This document shows, one piece after another, positions 33,769 through 46,418 of a stretch of 64,000 nt of DNA. How positions within the stretch are numbered: the stretch's first letter is position 1; every line of letters begins with the position of its first letter. The stretch is taken from assembly GCA_963682175.1 (NCBI GenBank), contig OY821770.1:15902501-15966500 (forward strand), in the 5' to 3' direction. The notes beneath the pieces are model-generated. The model was not told the DNA's origin and ran no database searches. It saw only the letters and a list, made by a program, of their open reading frames with translations. The stretch comes from Triglochin maritima (taxonomy: Eukaryota; Streptophyta; Magnoliopsida; Alismatales; Juncaginaceae). Made by a program: the position numbers and the translations under genes.

Positions 33769-34870
33769 ACAATTAGATCTTAATTTGATATTACTTGTTG
33801 TTTAAATTTTAGGTAATAAATTAGGATCTTAATTGAATAGAGATTAGGAAATATGTAATCTATAAATAAAGGTGTTTTCTAAGAGTAATGTGTGCATTGG
33901 AAGAGTGACCCACCTAGGGGGTGCACACGATGTGTGCCGAAACAAGGACGAGCTAACTCATTGAATCTACTAGGCATTGAGAGAGTGAGAATTGGTAGGG
34001 TGGGGGGTATACTGGCATGGGTATGTCACCTGGGTGTAAACTATATTCTATCAATGAAAGGCGTAGGAGGTGTTGAGTCGTAGTTTCCCTCAGATTGGGG
34101 AGAGGATTTTCCACGTATATCATTGTGGGTTGTTTTCAAGGTTCAGATATGCGGGATGCGGAGTGGATGCGGCAGGGCACCGCATCGAACATATGCGGAA
34201 TGCGGATGCGATGCGGGTGCATATGCGGTTTGCGATTTAATAATTAAATAATATACATTTACGTATTAAAATAATATGTGGAATACACATTTAATAATAT
34301 GCATTTACATATACGGAAAGCGAGGTACTGGCGGGAGTCGAAAATGTTGGAGTGTCACGAATTTGGGGATCGAGTGGGAATTTGGGAATGATCTTTTGTT
34401 TGTAAAATTGGTTAAAAGTTTTTTTCTTTACAAAATAAGTTAAATGGGTAATCGGATAATCAGATATCTTTCGGATTTTGACCCAATTAGATTTGAAATA
34501 TGTCTATTTGATATGCGTTGCATATGCGGCCGCATATGCGCCTGCATCGGCCGCATATGCGGATGACAATGCGGTCCGCATATAGGAGGCTGCATCCTTA
34601 GGATGCGATGCGGATCGCGGCCGCATCACACCCGCATTCGCATATGCGGCCGCATCCGGCCGCATATCCGAACACTGGTTGTTTTCTTCTCCGTGACCGC
34701 TCTCATGTTCGATATGCTTTGTGTGTGATTGAGACAAACTCGGAAAGATTGAATTTCTAACTATTTTAATTATTGTGTGGTTGTGCACTCTTCCATACTT
34801 TTAATATTTTATTCAATTTGGTGGGATTAGTCCAACATCGCCTCCACAAAAAACTAATGTCTAATCGTCT
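33769..34870 (+). mobile_element. Probable copia LTR remnant
   Basis: A TATA-like TATAAATAAAG (33861), a GAGTCGTAGTTTCCCTCAG...TTTTCCACGTA stretch and a terminal GATTAGTCCAACA near 34835 resemble the R/U5 part of Ale-type copia LTRs. The left side is cut by the CACTA fragment, and a hAT-type element (34137-34677) is inserted in it. Confidence 0.45.
34137..34677. mobile_element. hAT-type MITE rich in GATGCGG motifs, 541 bp
   Basis: 8-bp duplication GTTGTTTT (34129-34136 and 34678-34685). The ends are CAAGGTTCAGATATGCGG and, inverted, CAGTGTTCGGATATGCGG. Both subterminal regions are dense with ATGCGG/CCGCAT repeats; the core is AT-rich and has no gene. Confidence 0.88.
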
Positions 34871-35806
34871 TCCCATAAAATAGAAGTGATTTCTTTAGTT
34901 GTTTCCATTAGGGGTGACAAATTCGTGTTTCGTGTCGTATTTGACACGAACACGAATTGAGACGAATTATTTTTTCTCGACCCGAACACGAACACGAACA
35001 CGAATTACTATGAAATAGTCGACACGAACACGAAAAACTATTATTAAACCCGAACACGAATTTGGTAACCCGAACACGACCCACGATGACACGAATCCAT
35101 TTTTCGTGTTCGTGTTGACACGAACACGAATTAACCCGAATAACACGAACTGACATGTTTGACACGAATTTTTCAAACATGAATTAACCTGTTTGACATC
35201 AATTATGACTTGTTTGACACAAATTTACCAAACACAAATTAATACCAATTAACCTGATTAACTCAAACACATCTAATACAACGAACTGGCACGGAATTAA
35301 TTATAAACCTACACCAATATTACATTCAACATCACAAATTTAAAAAAACAATAGTCTAATAATAAACCATCCATAATAATAATCCATAATAACACATCCA
35401 TAATAAAACATCCATAACAATAGTCTAATACATCCATAATTAATTAATTATAAACTCATTCCACTATTACACTCAACATCACTCCAAGAGTCCAAGTTAT
35501 GATTCCAAACCTGTGGTAGGATTAATGAGGTTGTCAAAACAATGTAACAATCAATTTATTTTATTTAAAATGAAAAGATTAAAGATGTGAATGTTGACAA
35601 ACCTTCATGAGAATTGATTCCTTCTTCTAATGAGTTATCAATTTCGTCTAGCACATCTTGTGTAAGTTTGTCAATATCTTCATAATTTTTTGTATCACCT
35701 GGTAAAAGTAGTTCAAAGTTAAAACAAGTGTCAAGTTGTATGCATAATTTTGTTACTCATTCAACATGATAGGTAGATTAAATTATTTGACAAACTAAAA
35801 CATAAA

Positions 35807-36730
35807 TTAAGATAAATGAGAGTTTAAGTATATTGTGGTGAGACCTTTATCTCCAAAGAGCCAATCTCTGGTGCAAATTATTGCCTCAACCGTACTTGGC
35901 TTAAGAGAGCTACGAAACTGATCTAAAACACGACCTCCAACACTAAAGGCAGCTTCAGAAGCAACAGTTGAGACTGGAATTGCAAGGATATCACGAGCCA
36001 TAGCAGCAACAATTGGATAGCGATTTTTATTTGATTTCCAAAATGCAAGAATATCCACATTATCTTGTCTACTCATCCTTGGGTCCTCCAGATAAATTTC
36101 CAATTGTGACTTTAAAGATGTTGAATTGTCTAAAAAAGCATTGTCAAATTCCTACAATTCAAGAGAATAAAAGTAAAACATTATCAAATTTACTAAAAAG
36201 TAAGAAAATATTAAGCATGAAACTCGAAGAAGTAGAAAAATCACCTTAAAATGAGCAATTAGCATCAAAACCCTCATTGAATGTCTTGGCCTTTTTAGTT
36301 TGACGTCGTTGATCTGAACTTGAAGAATGCATACCCCCGCCCAAATTTGTGGAGTACTTGGAGTAGAGATTGTGTAACTTCTTATGTAATGTGGATGCCT
36401 CATTAGAATTCTCACCATAAATCTTTTTGTAGATAAAGTTTACAAACTCCAACTTGTAACGAGGATCAAATATTGAAGCAATAGCTAATGTATCACTAAA
36501 GGTCGCCCAATATTTTTGAAATTTCAACCACATCAAGGATGCCATAGAAGACATATACTCATCTTCACTCTCCAATGCATCTTTCAAAGTAGAGTAGCAG
36601 TAAATTTACGTTTCGCTTTTCCTTTCGGGTTTGAGCTTACATTACTAGTGTCGACTTGTTCTACTTCTAATTCTTCCACGTTACAGTCCACTAAATCATT
36701 TTCATTGCCAATCACATTGACTGATTCCAT
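35807..36730 (-). pseudogene. hAT transposase (zf-BED/RICESLEEPER-like), internally deleted
   Basis: The start at 36730 gives an acidic N-terminus ending GKAKRKFTAT, the stretch that normally precedes the BED zinc finger. The frame then stops and the next recognisable block (from about 36590) is already the C-terminal half, ALESEDEYMSSMASLMWLKFQKYW and ASIFDPRYKLEFV. The BED finger and the catalytic DDE core are therefore missing. A GT-AG intron (about 36165-36243) joins this block to the hAT dimerisation domain (EFDNAFL..., YPIVAAMARDILAIPVSTVASE, STVEAIICTRDWL, to 35807). That domain is well preserved and could still dimerise if expressed. Confidence 0.88.
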
Positions 36731-37490
36731 TTGCAATAACGATTTCCTTTACATAAAAATAAATAAACCATATATCAGCGACAAAACTACCATATCAATA
36801 ATGTGAATACAAGAAATCTACCATATCAATAATATTAATACAAGAGTAAAGGTGCAAACTAAATAAATATTCTAGATGCCAACATTTTCTTATTTGCAGC
36901 AAAATTGAATCTACAGGAACCATTATGGAACTAATTTTATAAGAAATAGGTTGCAATTATTTAGTACTGCCAGCTTATGAGGGATACATACCCAGTAATG
37001 ACTCAGGAATGCTCAGAGCAAAGTAAAGTGACAAAAAAGATGTATATGTATATGTATGTGACAACAAACAGCTTGAAGAATTAATTGACAGGAATGCATT
37101 ATCAACATAATCCAGCTTGACAAAATCAACATAATCCAGCTTCAAAACAGGGAGCACAAAAATTGGGAAAACACGCATAATCCTCAAATAATTCAGAAAT
37201 GTATTTTCATCACATAATCCTCAAATAACTTTCTAATTAACATAACCATTAACCACGCATCATCAGAAAAGGCAAAAAAAATCATAAACTCAGAAAAAGA
37301 CAGTAATTTGGGGATAAACGGAAGTGAACAATCGAAGTAATTTGGGGCTAAACGGAAGTGAACAATCGGAACCCTAAAATCACACCCACCGATTAGAACC
37401 TTACCTGAGCAAGCGTGGAGGAAGGAATTGGGGGATTTTGGCTGAGCTTCGGCAGAGGAAGAGCGACACAAGTGGAGGAGAAGTGGTGGT

Positions 37491-37690
37491 GGGACGGCGA
37501 GAGGTGACGACGTGGCGAGGACGGCGAGAGGAGACCGACGAGGACGGCGAGAGGAGAGGACAGCGAGAGGAGAGAATAGCAACTGGCGAGGACGGCGAGA
37601 GGAGAGGAGACGGGATGGTGAGAGGAGAGGACGGCGAGAGGAGAGGAGTCGGGGTGGTGAGGATGGCGAGAGGAGTGGAGACGGGTGGAT
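37491..37690. repeat. GA-rich tandem repeat inside the hAT element
   Basis: Irregular units built on GAGGACGGCGAGAGGAGAG repeat about ten times. It sits between the transposase start and the right terminal region and may be a promoter-side minisatellite of the element. Confidence 0.8.
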
Positions 37691-37983
37691 GAGATTAAGG
37701 GCTGAAGGCGGGTTTGTGTTGGAGACTTGGAGAGTTGGAGGCGGCTGAAGGAGTGAGTGAGTGAAGACGTGGTTTAAGTTAGGGTTAGGAATCTTGAGAT
37801 TTTGGTATTTCTAATTCGGGTTATTCGTGTCAACCCGAATTACACGAAACACGAAATACACTAACCCGAACCCGACTCGAATTACAGTTTGTGTCATTCG
37901 TGTCGACCCGAATCGTGATATTTAGTGTCGGGTTCGGGTTCGAATTTCGTGTCATGACCCAAATTGCCAGCCCTAGTTTCCAT

Positions 37984-38320
37984 GATCCACCTCGCATGCT
38001 TGATTTCTTTAGTTCAGCCTGAGTCGAGCTGCTCAGCGAGCTGGTAAGCTGACCCAAGCAGCTTGTGAGCTCTCAATGAGTCGTGTTCAAGCTGGGTATT
38101 TGGCTTGCCTCCGAGTTCCGAGCGAGCTATGAGAACAATTTTTTTCTAAGGAGCCAATTTCAATACAAGTTCGACCCGCATTGGCTAATGGTTTGTTAGA
38201 AATTTTTTGTGCTCATGGCTCTCTCGAACTCGACTCAATGAGAGCTCACGAACTGCTCAAGTTGGCTAACTGAAGGCTCACTTGCACTAAGCTCGATCAC
38301 ACCTCTAATGTAAGGAGTAA
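37984..38320. other. GAGCTCG-rich block, possibly a decayed hAT-type MITE
   Basis: Repeated GAGCT/AGCTC motifs occur at both sides (37998-38130 and 38215-38300), and the right edge reads CACACCTCTA, like a hAT end. No duplication of the target was found, so the call is tentative. Confidence 0.35.
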
Positions 38321-39894
38321 TGGAAGAAGCTATTCTTCTTATTTTGTTATGAAGCGCATCCTCCCCTTCCTATAGGTAAAGTTGTGATTATTACGGAAAA
38401 AATAATTCTAAAACATTTCTTAGATTATAATAGATTATAATGAAGTTATAAAGGATAGGTTACTATAGAGTTAGAAGTTATTTATGTAACCTAAGAAATT
38501 ACTCAAAATTTCTTGCCATAACGTCTAACACTAACTTTCCAACAAACGGAAATTCTTTGACTATAATTTTTCATATTAATGTCGCAATCACAGTGGATTA
38601 ATGGTGCTACTTGTCGGTGTGTGAAACGTGATGCGCAAAATCCACGTGGGTTCACCTTTTTGGCTATATTAAGTGCAGCCATTCCCATACATAGAAACCA
38701 AAAGGAGTGTAGCCTCACGTGGTGTTGAGGAATGGGCAGCCGCAGCTCTGATGAAAACTATAAAAGTGAGCATAGCGTGGCCACATGCTATCTCCTGATC
38801 CAAAACCAAGGCCTACTTTGAAACTATGCATGCAAACATGGGATTCAACAAAGCCAGAATTTAATTATTCCCCAAATTATGGACAAATGGGCTCCAACCT
38901 ATTTTCCTCACACGCGCACGGACTTGTATATTGTTTGAGAAAACAAATTTTAAAAGAACGCTTATTTGTTTTCAGCGAGTTCAGTTTAATTGCACAATAT
39001 AAAATGACATTTCAAGACTTGATAATTATTTCATCATTAGTGATATAACACTACTAAAATCAAGTAGCATTTCTTGAAATGAAAATGGATATTTAATATT
39101 TTTTAATATAGAAAACTACCGTTGCTACTATTTACTTATTAAAAGCAAAGTTATTACAAAACCCGTGGCAATGTTCGCGAAATAAACATGGATATTTAGT
39201 TTTACATTTGCTCATTTTCATCTAGTTATATATTGATCTATCTTGTAACATTAGACAAATCATCAAGTGCTATTTTTATGATTATTGAATATTATTGTAG
39301 GAAATCTCGATAAAAGTGACCACAATTAACAAGATGATCTTCAAATTCATTACGATATGAAATTGTATTACGACAAGGTACCACCACTCATAGTACAGAA
39401 GCATAAAAAACAAAACGATCACAAACCTTGAAAAAGGACCACACACCATAAAAATAGAATTTATACAAAATCAACATCCAACTTGAGAGGCAAAAAGTAT
39501 GAAACCATTAAGACGAGAAGAATCCGCTATTACAAAAGGAATTAGAACGGGGAATTTTGAAATCTCGAACTAAGCTCCATATAAATTTCTTAAATCCACC
39601 ATATTGAAGACATAATCCCCAACACTTTTCAGCTTGACATGGATCCGATCCCAACCTAATAAGTAATAACACATCCTAGATCATTGCCTATAGCATCAAT
39701 TGCACGACCTCAAAGTACCAATAGTTATTACTATAGACACTTACATATATCACAAGGCATAACTTGAATAGCTGTTTCAAACTTTTATTCCTTGGAGACA
39801 TTTTTTGAATAAAGTAGGGTGTCAAAAAAGGTTATTTTGTTGAGATCTTGATATTGTCATTTTTCTCCTAGATGCTGCAAACACATGAAAAGAA
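38321..39894. other. AT-rich intergenic DNA, nothing recognised
   Basis: No gene or repeat with clear boundaries. The sequence CACTACTAAAATC at about 39049 resembles a CACTA start but has no subterminal repeats or partner. Confidence 0.4.
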
Positions 39895-41136
39895 GGGTCG
39901 TGATACATGGACGCGGGTGTCCAAGACGCGCCTGACGTAGTCAGTTGAGTCTGCAATCCAGTTAGTAGAGAAATTCATTTAATAACATGTTTATGTCACA
40001 TGCAACATTTAGTTTCTCAATGCAACATTATTTTTTCTCTGCAACGTTTGGTTTCCTAATGCAACTTTTACTTTTCTCAACGTAACTTTTGGTTTCTCCA
40101 TGCAACATTCGGATACAAAGGTAAAATGAAGAGTTCATTTTTTGTCATTTTAAACATATAAGTCTGTTCCTTTTAACATCTACGTATGTTCTTTTTAACA
40201 TAAGAGTTTATCCTTTTTAAGTACCATTTTGTACTTTTTAAGTATGGTTTTGTCATTTTTAACATAAGAGGAATTCTTTTTTCCCTTTTTAAGTATTGTT
40301 TCATCATTTTTAAGTTATGTTATGCTTCATCTTTTTTAAGTTATGTTTGTTCCTTTTTAAGTTGATGTTTCTTCTTTTTTAAGTTGTTGTTTTTACTTTT
40401 TAAGTTCCTGTGTTTCCTTTTTAAGTTTTACTTCGTCATTTTTATGTTATGTTATGTTTGTTCCTTTTTAGGTACTGTTTCATCCTTTTAAGTTGTTGTT
40501 TTTTCCTTTTTAAGTATTGCTTCATCCTTTTTAAGTTATGTTTGTTCATTTTTAAGTTATGTTTGTTCCTTTTTAACTTCCTGTTTTTTCCTTTTTAAGT
40601 TGCTGACGGCGTCCCGGATGTACCACGTCATTTTTGATTTGTTGACGCGGTGTGATTCTTTGTATCTGATTTGGGTTTTTTGTGTTGAGTTTTTACGGAA
40701 AAGTTTGTTTCTTTGTGGTTGATTTGAAGTTTTTTGTTTTGTTATGTGATGGATCGATCTTGATTTTTCGATGTTATTTTGAAAAGTTTGTTTCTTTGTG
40801 GTGTTCTTGTTTAAAGTTGGTTTGTCTTTGGTCTATTCTTGTAGACGTAGATGTTAAAAGGAATAGACTTATATGTTTAAAATGACAAAAAATGAACTCT
40901 TCATTTTACATTTGTATCCGAATGTTGCATGAAGAAACCAAAAGTTACGTTGGGAAAAGTAAAAGTTGCATAGGGAAACCAAACGTTGCAGGAAAAAAGA
41001 AATGTTGCATTGAGAAACTAAAAGTTGCATGTGACAAAAACATGTTATTAAATGAGTTTCTCTGCTGACTGGATTGCTGACTTAACTGACCACGTCTGGC
41101 ACGTCTCGGACACCCGCGTCGGTGTATCACGATCCC
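39895..41136. mobile_element. Mutator-like/foldback element with 290-bp terminal inverted repeats
   Basis: The left arm 39895-40184 (GGGTCGTGATACATGG...) and the right arm 40846-41136 (inverted GGGATCGTGATACACC...) match over about 290 bp. The ~660-bp loop contains a tandem array of CTTTTTAAGTTATGTTTGTTC-like units and a short T/G-rich stretch, and no transposase. The terminal ~50 bp resemble those of the element at 59020-61390, so both belong to one superfamily. No target duplication was recognised. Confidence 0.82.
40150..40605. repeat. Tandem repeat in the loop of the long-TIR element
   Basis: Units of about 20-25 bp with a CCTTTTTAAGT core and variable TATGTTTGTT tails repeat more than fifteen times. 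The array starts inside the left arm's end and stops before GTTGCTGACGG. Confidence 0.85.
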
Positions 41137-41944
41137 AAATCATTTTTCTACCAAGAACATCCGACTCGTGGAGTACTTTAGTCAACATCATAAAACTAAT
41201 CATAGGAGCCATAAAGAGCATTAATGCTCACGTGCCACTCCATTAATCTAACAGCAAAGATAACATGGTTTTGATAGAAATCAAGAAGAAAGTGGAGGAG
41301 AAGTGACCCATAATCCACAAAAAGAATTACACAAAAGTGGAAAAGGTGTGCTCCCACAAACAAAAAGGATATTTCTTTTTGTGCGACCATTGGATTACCT
41401 TTAGACCATGCAAGGGGACAAGTGAGAAGGTGATGGTTGCAGAATAAACAAACACTAAAAACTTGCTACACTAAATTAAAATATTTTTAATGAAACTCTT
41501 TTTGATAAAGTAGTTAGATACGGCGTTTTTGTCAGTTGTCACTTTTACTGTGTTGTAGATTCCCAAGTTATAAGTTTTAATAGTAATTGCTTTTAGCATC
41601 CGTTTTGAAGAAAAGGGATTTGTTCTTACACGTGATTGCAGGTTAAGCACAACAACTAAACTTCCAATCTAAAACTAGTAGGGCAGGTTAAGGTTTAGTC
41701 GCTTCTTTAATCTTTTACTTTTATGTATAGAATAATATGTCATAAATTTAATTTGTAAATCAAATTCTTTTTTGAATGAATGAATATTTTATCGATTTTT
41801 TGGTTTTTACTTGAGTTCTCGAATGTATATGAATAAATATGTGAATGGTTGTGTTGTTGTGAATGAATAGAACACATTTTGTTGTCTTTGAACATGAAAA
41901 ATCGGAATTCGGGAAGACTCATTTGGCTTTTTTTGAATTCTGGT
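41137..41944. other. AT-rich DNA, nothing recognised
   Basis: No gene-like ORF or bounded repeat was found between the long-TIR element and the CACTA fragment. Confidence 0.4.
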
Positions 41945-42388
41945 AGGAGTTTACACCGACGGATTTCTGTCAGTGTAAACCAATTCCACTATTCTATACA
42001 CCAACAGATATCCGTCGGTGATCATCGACGAGATTTACACTGGCGGTACTTACCCGTCGGTGTATACCCTCATTCGTCGAATATGAACCTACGAATTTAT
42101 AGGTTGGTGTCCCTACACCAATGGATTGTTCCGTCGAACAAGTACACCGATAGTGTTTATCCTCCAGTGTTATCCTCTCCGACGAAAACCAAACAAAACA
42201 ATTGGTGAAAAAATTGGTGTCAAAAACTATTCCGACGGTGCCTTGCCATCGGTGCATCTGTCAATATAATTGTACACCAACTGAAGTAACTCCAGCTGGA
42301 CATATTTGTCGGTATAATTTAACACCGACGAATGGATGTGTACACCAACGGTTACTGTCCGTCGGTGAAGACCATATTTCTAGTAGTG
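41945..42388. mobile_element. CACTA terminal fragment, second family
   Basis: The right end, inverted, reads CACTACTAGAAATATGG, a canonical CACTA terminus ending at 42388. Subterminal CCGTCGGTG/CACCGACGG motifs recur in both orientations over the preceding 440 bp. The motif differs from the ACGTCGGC of the fragment at 32880-33768, so two CACTA families are represented. The left terminus is missing. Confidence 0.78.
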
Positions 42389-43572
42389 CCTGGTATAATT
42401 TTTCAAGAGATTGTCATCAAATTGCTTTTGGAGCTATTTGGTTGTTTAAAACTTTTCTACCAAGTGATCATTAGTTAAAACTCATTTGCTATGAATTTTA
42501 ATTTCGATCTAGCTAGTTTGATGTTTGGATTAATTAGTTGGAATATCTATTTTAGAAAGTTTACTACAAGGTTGATGATTTGGTTCTACATTAATAGATT
42601 TAAAGTGGAAAGTCCACTGAATTATTTAATTTGGCTTGAACTCTTTTTACCTTTGATTTACAAAGTAAATGGCACAAGTCATCATATTACCAAATTTTTA
42701 GAGATTTACTTTTGAAAATTTTAATTACAAGCCAATTCACTTGAATATCACTTCTAACTTGAATAGCATTCTACCAACGCATTTATTTTAATATAAAACG
42801 GCATATTTAACCTGAAAAACCTCGTCCTTGTTGTGTCTTGAAAACCCCGAGATTCACTAGACTATGGAATCAAATCTTTCATGCGAAAAGGTGGCTCAAA
42901 GTTTTAAATAAAAGTCTTGGAGAATTTTGAACTAAATGGAGCTCAGGAGCATGCGGATCATGTATGACGGTTTTTAAAATGCTGGATTTCTATGAACTAC
43001 AACACAACGAGATCTGTGAATCAAAACTTTGTAATTAAAATATTGTTCCACGTTTAAATTTTCTCTGAGGAGCTCAGACTTGAGACTAAACACCCAACTG
43101 AAAACCTTCGTAGACTGCACAGAAACAGAAATTGCATTGAAGTGTTAGGATCGTACCAGGAAGCTGAAGTTAACTACCGTGACAGTACAGTTGGTACAGC
43201 ACGTACGATCCCCCCCCCCCCCCCCCCCCCCCATAACAGGGAGGTTGAGAGGGAAATTGTAGTTATGAATGTGTCGGTAGGATCTTCGTGTACACGTTTC
43301 TCTTTTTAGGTAGGATTCTTCCATGTCCATCCCAACTTGAGACAAGTGGTCTATGGTTGTAAACTGGAGGTGACTCTGTTAGGGCAATTGCAATTTAAAT
43401 CAGCATTCCAAGAAAACGTACTCACTCCTTCCACCACCAAACGACACCCTGTGAAGCGTCATGCATGCTCACATAAATAATACACGCTCACATAAAAAAA
43501 AAAAATTAGATGAAAAGTTTACCTAATCCAACTCGTCTTACAATGTATATCTCCAAAGGATGATTGTACAAT
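42389..43572. other. AT-rich DNA, nothing recognised apart from a poly-C run
   Basis: No coding feature recognised. It contains the homopolymer at 43210-43232. Confidence 0.4.
43210..43232. repeat. Uninterrupted run of 23 C (G on minus)
   Basis: A homopolymer of 23 cytosines. G runs of this length can fold as quadruplexes and C runs as i-motifs. They are also error-prone in sequencing, so the length should be treated with caution. Confidence 0.9.
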
Positions 43573-43575
43573 TAA

Positions 43576-44629
43576 GGGTCCCTTTGGCACACTTGAAAAA
43601 CCATGTTTGAGTCTTACCAAACATCGGGACACAACTTTTGGCCTCAAACGGAGTTTTTGACGTTTCAGAATCTATTCTCACCTACCTTTACATGAGACAC
43701 CGACTTTTTGGACGTTCTTACCCCTAACGTAATAAAATTAAATCCACGAGTTAAAATTTTCATAAATTAAGTTAATTTCCCAATAAAGTTAATTAGTCAT
43801 AATTTTTATCAAATCTTATTAATTTTCTGAGTCACCCAATTGCAGCATGTATTATTTTAATTCGATTCTTAAAATAATTTTATATATTTTTTTCAAACTT
43901 GTTGGGGTTCTTTTTGTCTCAAAGAGAACTTGTTAGTAGGGGTGAGCAAAATTCGGTTCGGTCCGGCTGTCCTGATCGGACCGAACTTTTTCGGTCCGGT
44001 CTTCGGTCCGGGAGACCACAGGAATTTGGTTTTCGGTCCGGTTCGATTCGGTCAAAGATCGAAATTTTAAGGGTTAAATTCGGGTTTTGGACCGAATCGG
44101 ACCGAAACGAACCGAATTTATTCGGTCCGGTCTTCCGAACAATTCGGTATTCGGTCCGGTCCCGGACCGAAGCTCACCCCTACTTGTTAGTATGTTGTAG
44201 CCGCCTTTTTTGCACTAATATATATATATATATATGTTTTTTATTTTTATAAAATATTAACACTTATAATGACCCAACTAAGAGGAACAATATCAACATT
44301 AATTAAATTTGAAAATTATATTAAAAAATATTTCTAAATTGACTTGGGTTGAAATATTAAAATTAACCATATATAACTTTTAATTAGATGGTCATTTTTC
44401 CTATAAAATGAGACATCAAAATTTTAAAATACATCTCAAACAACTTATACTAGCTTTTGACATCTACAAAGGTACCTAAAACACAACAAAAATAAAAACT
44501 CAAACTTTGATGTCACAATAGAAAAATTAAACTCGCACTTCAAAATCCTAAACCGCTCAAAAACTTTGCACCTCTTAGACACAGCTTTTGAGAATCCTAG
44601 ACTCAAAACTGGGTGTCCCAAACAGACCC
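43576..44629. mobile_element. Tourist/PIF-type non-autonomous element with a nested MITE
   Basis: Ends GGGTCCCTTTGGCACAC and, inverted, GGGTCTGTTTGGGACAC, flanked by TAA on both sides (43573-43575 and 44630-44632), the Harbinger-type 3-bp duplication. About 800 bp remain after removing the nested hAT-type MITE at 43937-44182. No ORF. Confidence 0.8.
43937..44182. mobile_element. hAT-type MITE, 246 bp, TTCGGTCCGG-rich
   Basis: 8-bp duplication CTTGTTAG (43929-43936 and 44183-44190). The ends are TAGGGGTGAGCAAAATTCGG and, inverted, TAGGGGTGAGCTTCGG. The whole element is made of CGGTCCGG/CCGGACCG motifs. It is inserted in the Tourist-like element around it. Confidence 0.92.
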
Positions 44630-44632
44630 TAA

Positions 44633-45825
44633 GATGAAAATACAATCAAGATTTTTCCTCGTGCGTTGATTGCGTTTGGATGTGGTATTTGTAAGTTCCA
44701 TGGAATTTGCAATTACCGAGATTTATGAATCTCAAGATTTATAAATGACGTGATTTGTATTTACTATGTTTGGACAATCATGTTATTTTTAAATAAAAAC
44801 AAAAAAAATATAATATTTTATTTTCCAATTCGGAATTGTATACAAACCATAAAAGCCACACTACTATTGTTCATAAAATCATATTCGGAACAAAACATTT
44901 GTTTTTTTATTAATTTGAATTGCTAATGTTTTAAAAAATTCTTTGAATTTCGAAATTACACCTCTCGGCATTTAATTTGGTTTGAGAATTTTTTTATAGA
45001 GATAAATATAGAAATGCCACAAAGGTTTGGAAATTTCAGCCCAATCTTAACCAAACATGACAATTGTAAATGTGACACTTTGAAATTCCAAGTTAAAATA
45101 AAATTCCACATTGAAGTGACGCAACAAAACGTAACCTACTTGTCCTACAAATTTAGGTGTACTTCAACCATTTGTACAATAAATTATAGGCTATGCACAA
45201 TTGTATTTACAATGAAGAGTTAGAACATTACAAGTTGTTCATAACTAAATCATGGACACTAATGCTAGTACTAGTACAAATGTTCAATACTATAAACCAA
45301 CTGCATGAGTTGAACAACGCTAAGCGTTATTCGCAATCTTATAAGTTGGCTTTTGAAGTGGGTTTTCGAACCCTCCTACATTTAGGGTATGTTTGGATGC
45401 ACCAGAAACTGCCCAAACCGGTTTCAAACGTTTAATTGAAACGGGGAGATTAATTACCATAAAAACTAGTGTCTTTTGGATGTAAAATCTGGTTTCCCAG
45501 GTCCCAAACGTCTTGTCAATGAAAAAGACATTTTCACCCCCCCATCGATTCAAATGATCATATAAATATTTGGGTAATTTGCTACTGTGCACCTCCCAAG
45601 TGATCTAATTGACCAAATGTACCCGTTGTTTTGCTATTTGCTGATGTGCACCTGTAATCCGGTCTTATTTGCTGATATACACATCTACCATTAGTGGACT
45701 CCACTCCGTCACTGTCCAACGGCGTTAGAAAATTTGCAATTTAAACATTATAAAATCCAAATATCCTTAATTGTAAACAGAAAAACCCATAAAAATCAAA
45801 TTGTCTAACACTCTACTTTTTCACT
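44633..45825. other. AT-rich repeat-like DNA
   Basis: Contains GTTTGGATG-type phrases (44665 and 45390) often seen at MITE ends, but no bounded element or gene. A run of text-like repeats (TTTGCTGATGTGCACCTG and relatives, 45560-45690) precedes the pyrimidine block. Confidence 0.35.
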
Positions 45826-46373
45826 CTCACTCTCTCTCATCCCTCTGTCTCTCTTGAATCTCTCTCCACTCTTTCACACACTCTCTCTCATCCCTCTTTC
45901 TCTTTCTCTCTTTCTCTCTCTCCACTCTCTCTCATCACTCTCTCTAGAATCTCTCTCTCTCTCTCTCTCATTTCTCCATCTCCACTCTTTCACTCACTCT
46001 CTCTTGAATCTCTGTCTCACCACTCTTTCACTCTCTCTCTTGAATCTCTCTCTCTCTCTCTCTCTCTTTCTACCTCCACTGTCTCTCTCCTTTCTTCCTC
46101 TCCTCTCTCTCTCATCCCATTTTCTCCCTCTCTCTCTTGAATCTCTCTCCACTCTTTCACTCTCTCTCTCATCCTGCTCTTTTTTTGAATCTCTCTCCTT
46201 TCTCTCTCTCTTGAATCTCTCTCTCCTTTCTCCCTCTCCACTCTTTCACTCTCTCTCTTGAATCTTTCTCTCTTGAATGTTTCTTTCTTTCCCTCTCTCT
46301 CTTGAATATTTCTTTCTTTCTCTCTTTCTACCTCCACTCGCTATCCTTTCTCCCTCTCCTCTCTCTCTCATCC

Positions 46374-46418
<45 letters not shown>

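Larger units (their letters stand above)
34909..37975 (-). mobile_element. hAT transposon with deleted transposase, 3.1 kb
   Basis: 8-bp duplication GTTTCCAT (34901-34908 and 37976-37983). The ends are TAGGGGTGACAAATT and, inverted, TAGGGCTGGCAATTT. The left subterminal region holds many ACACGAA/TTCGTGT motifs (34925-35180), mirrored at 37815-37960. It carries an internally deleted transposase on the minus strand (35807-36730) and a GA-rich tandem repeat (37491-37690) upstream of it. Confidence 0.92.

Noticed and set aside
37984..38320. Confident hAT-type MITE call
   Set aside because: The motif content and one end look right, but no 8-bp duplication or matching second end could be found.
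39049..39070. CACTA left terminus (CACTACTAAAATC)
   Set aside because: There are no subterminal repeats, no partner end and no 3-bp duplication.
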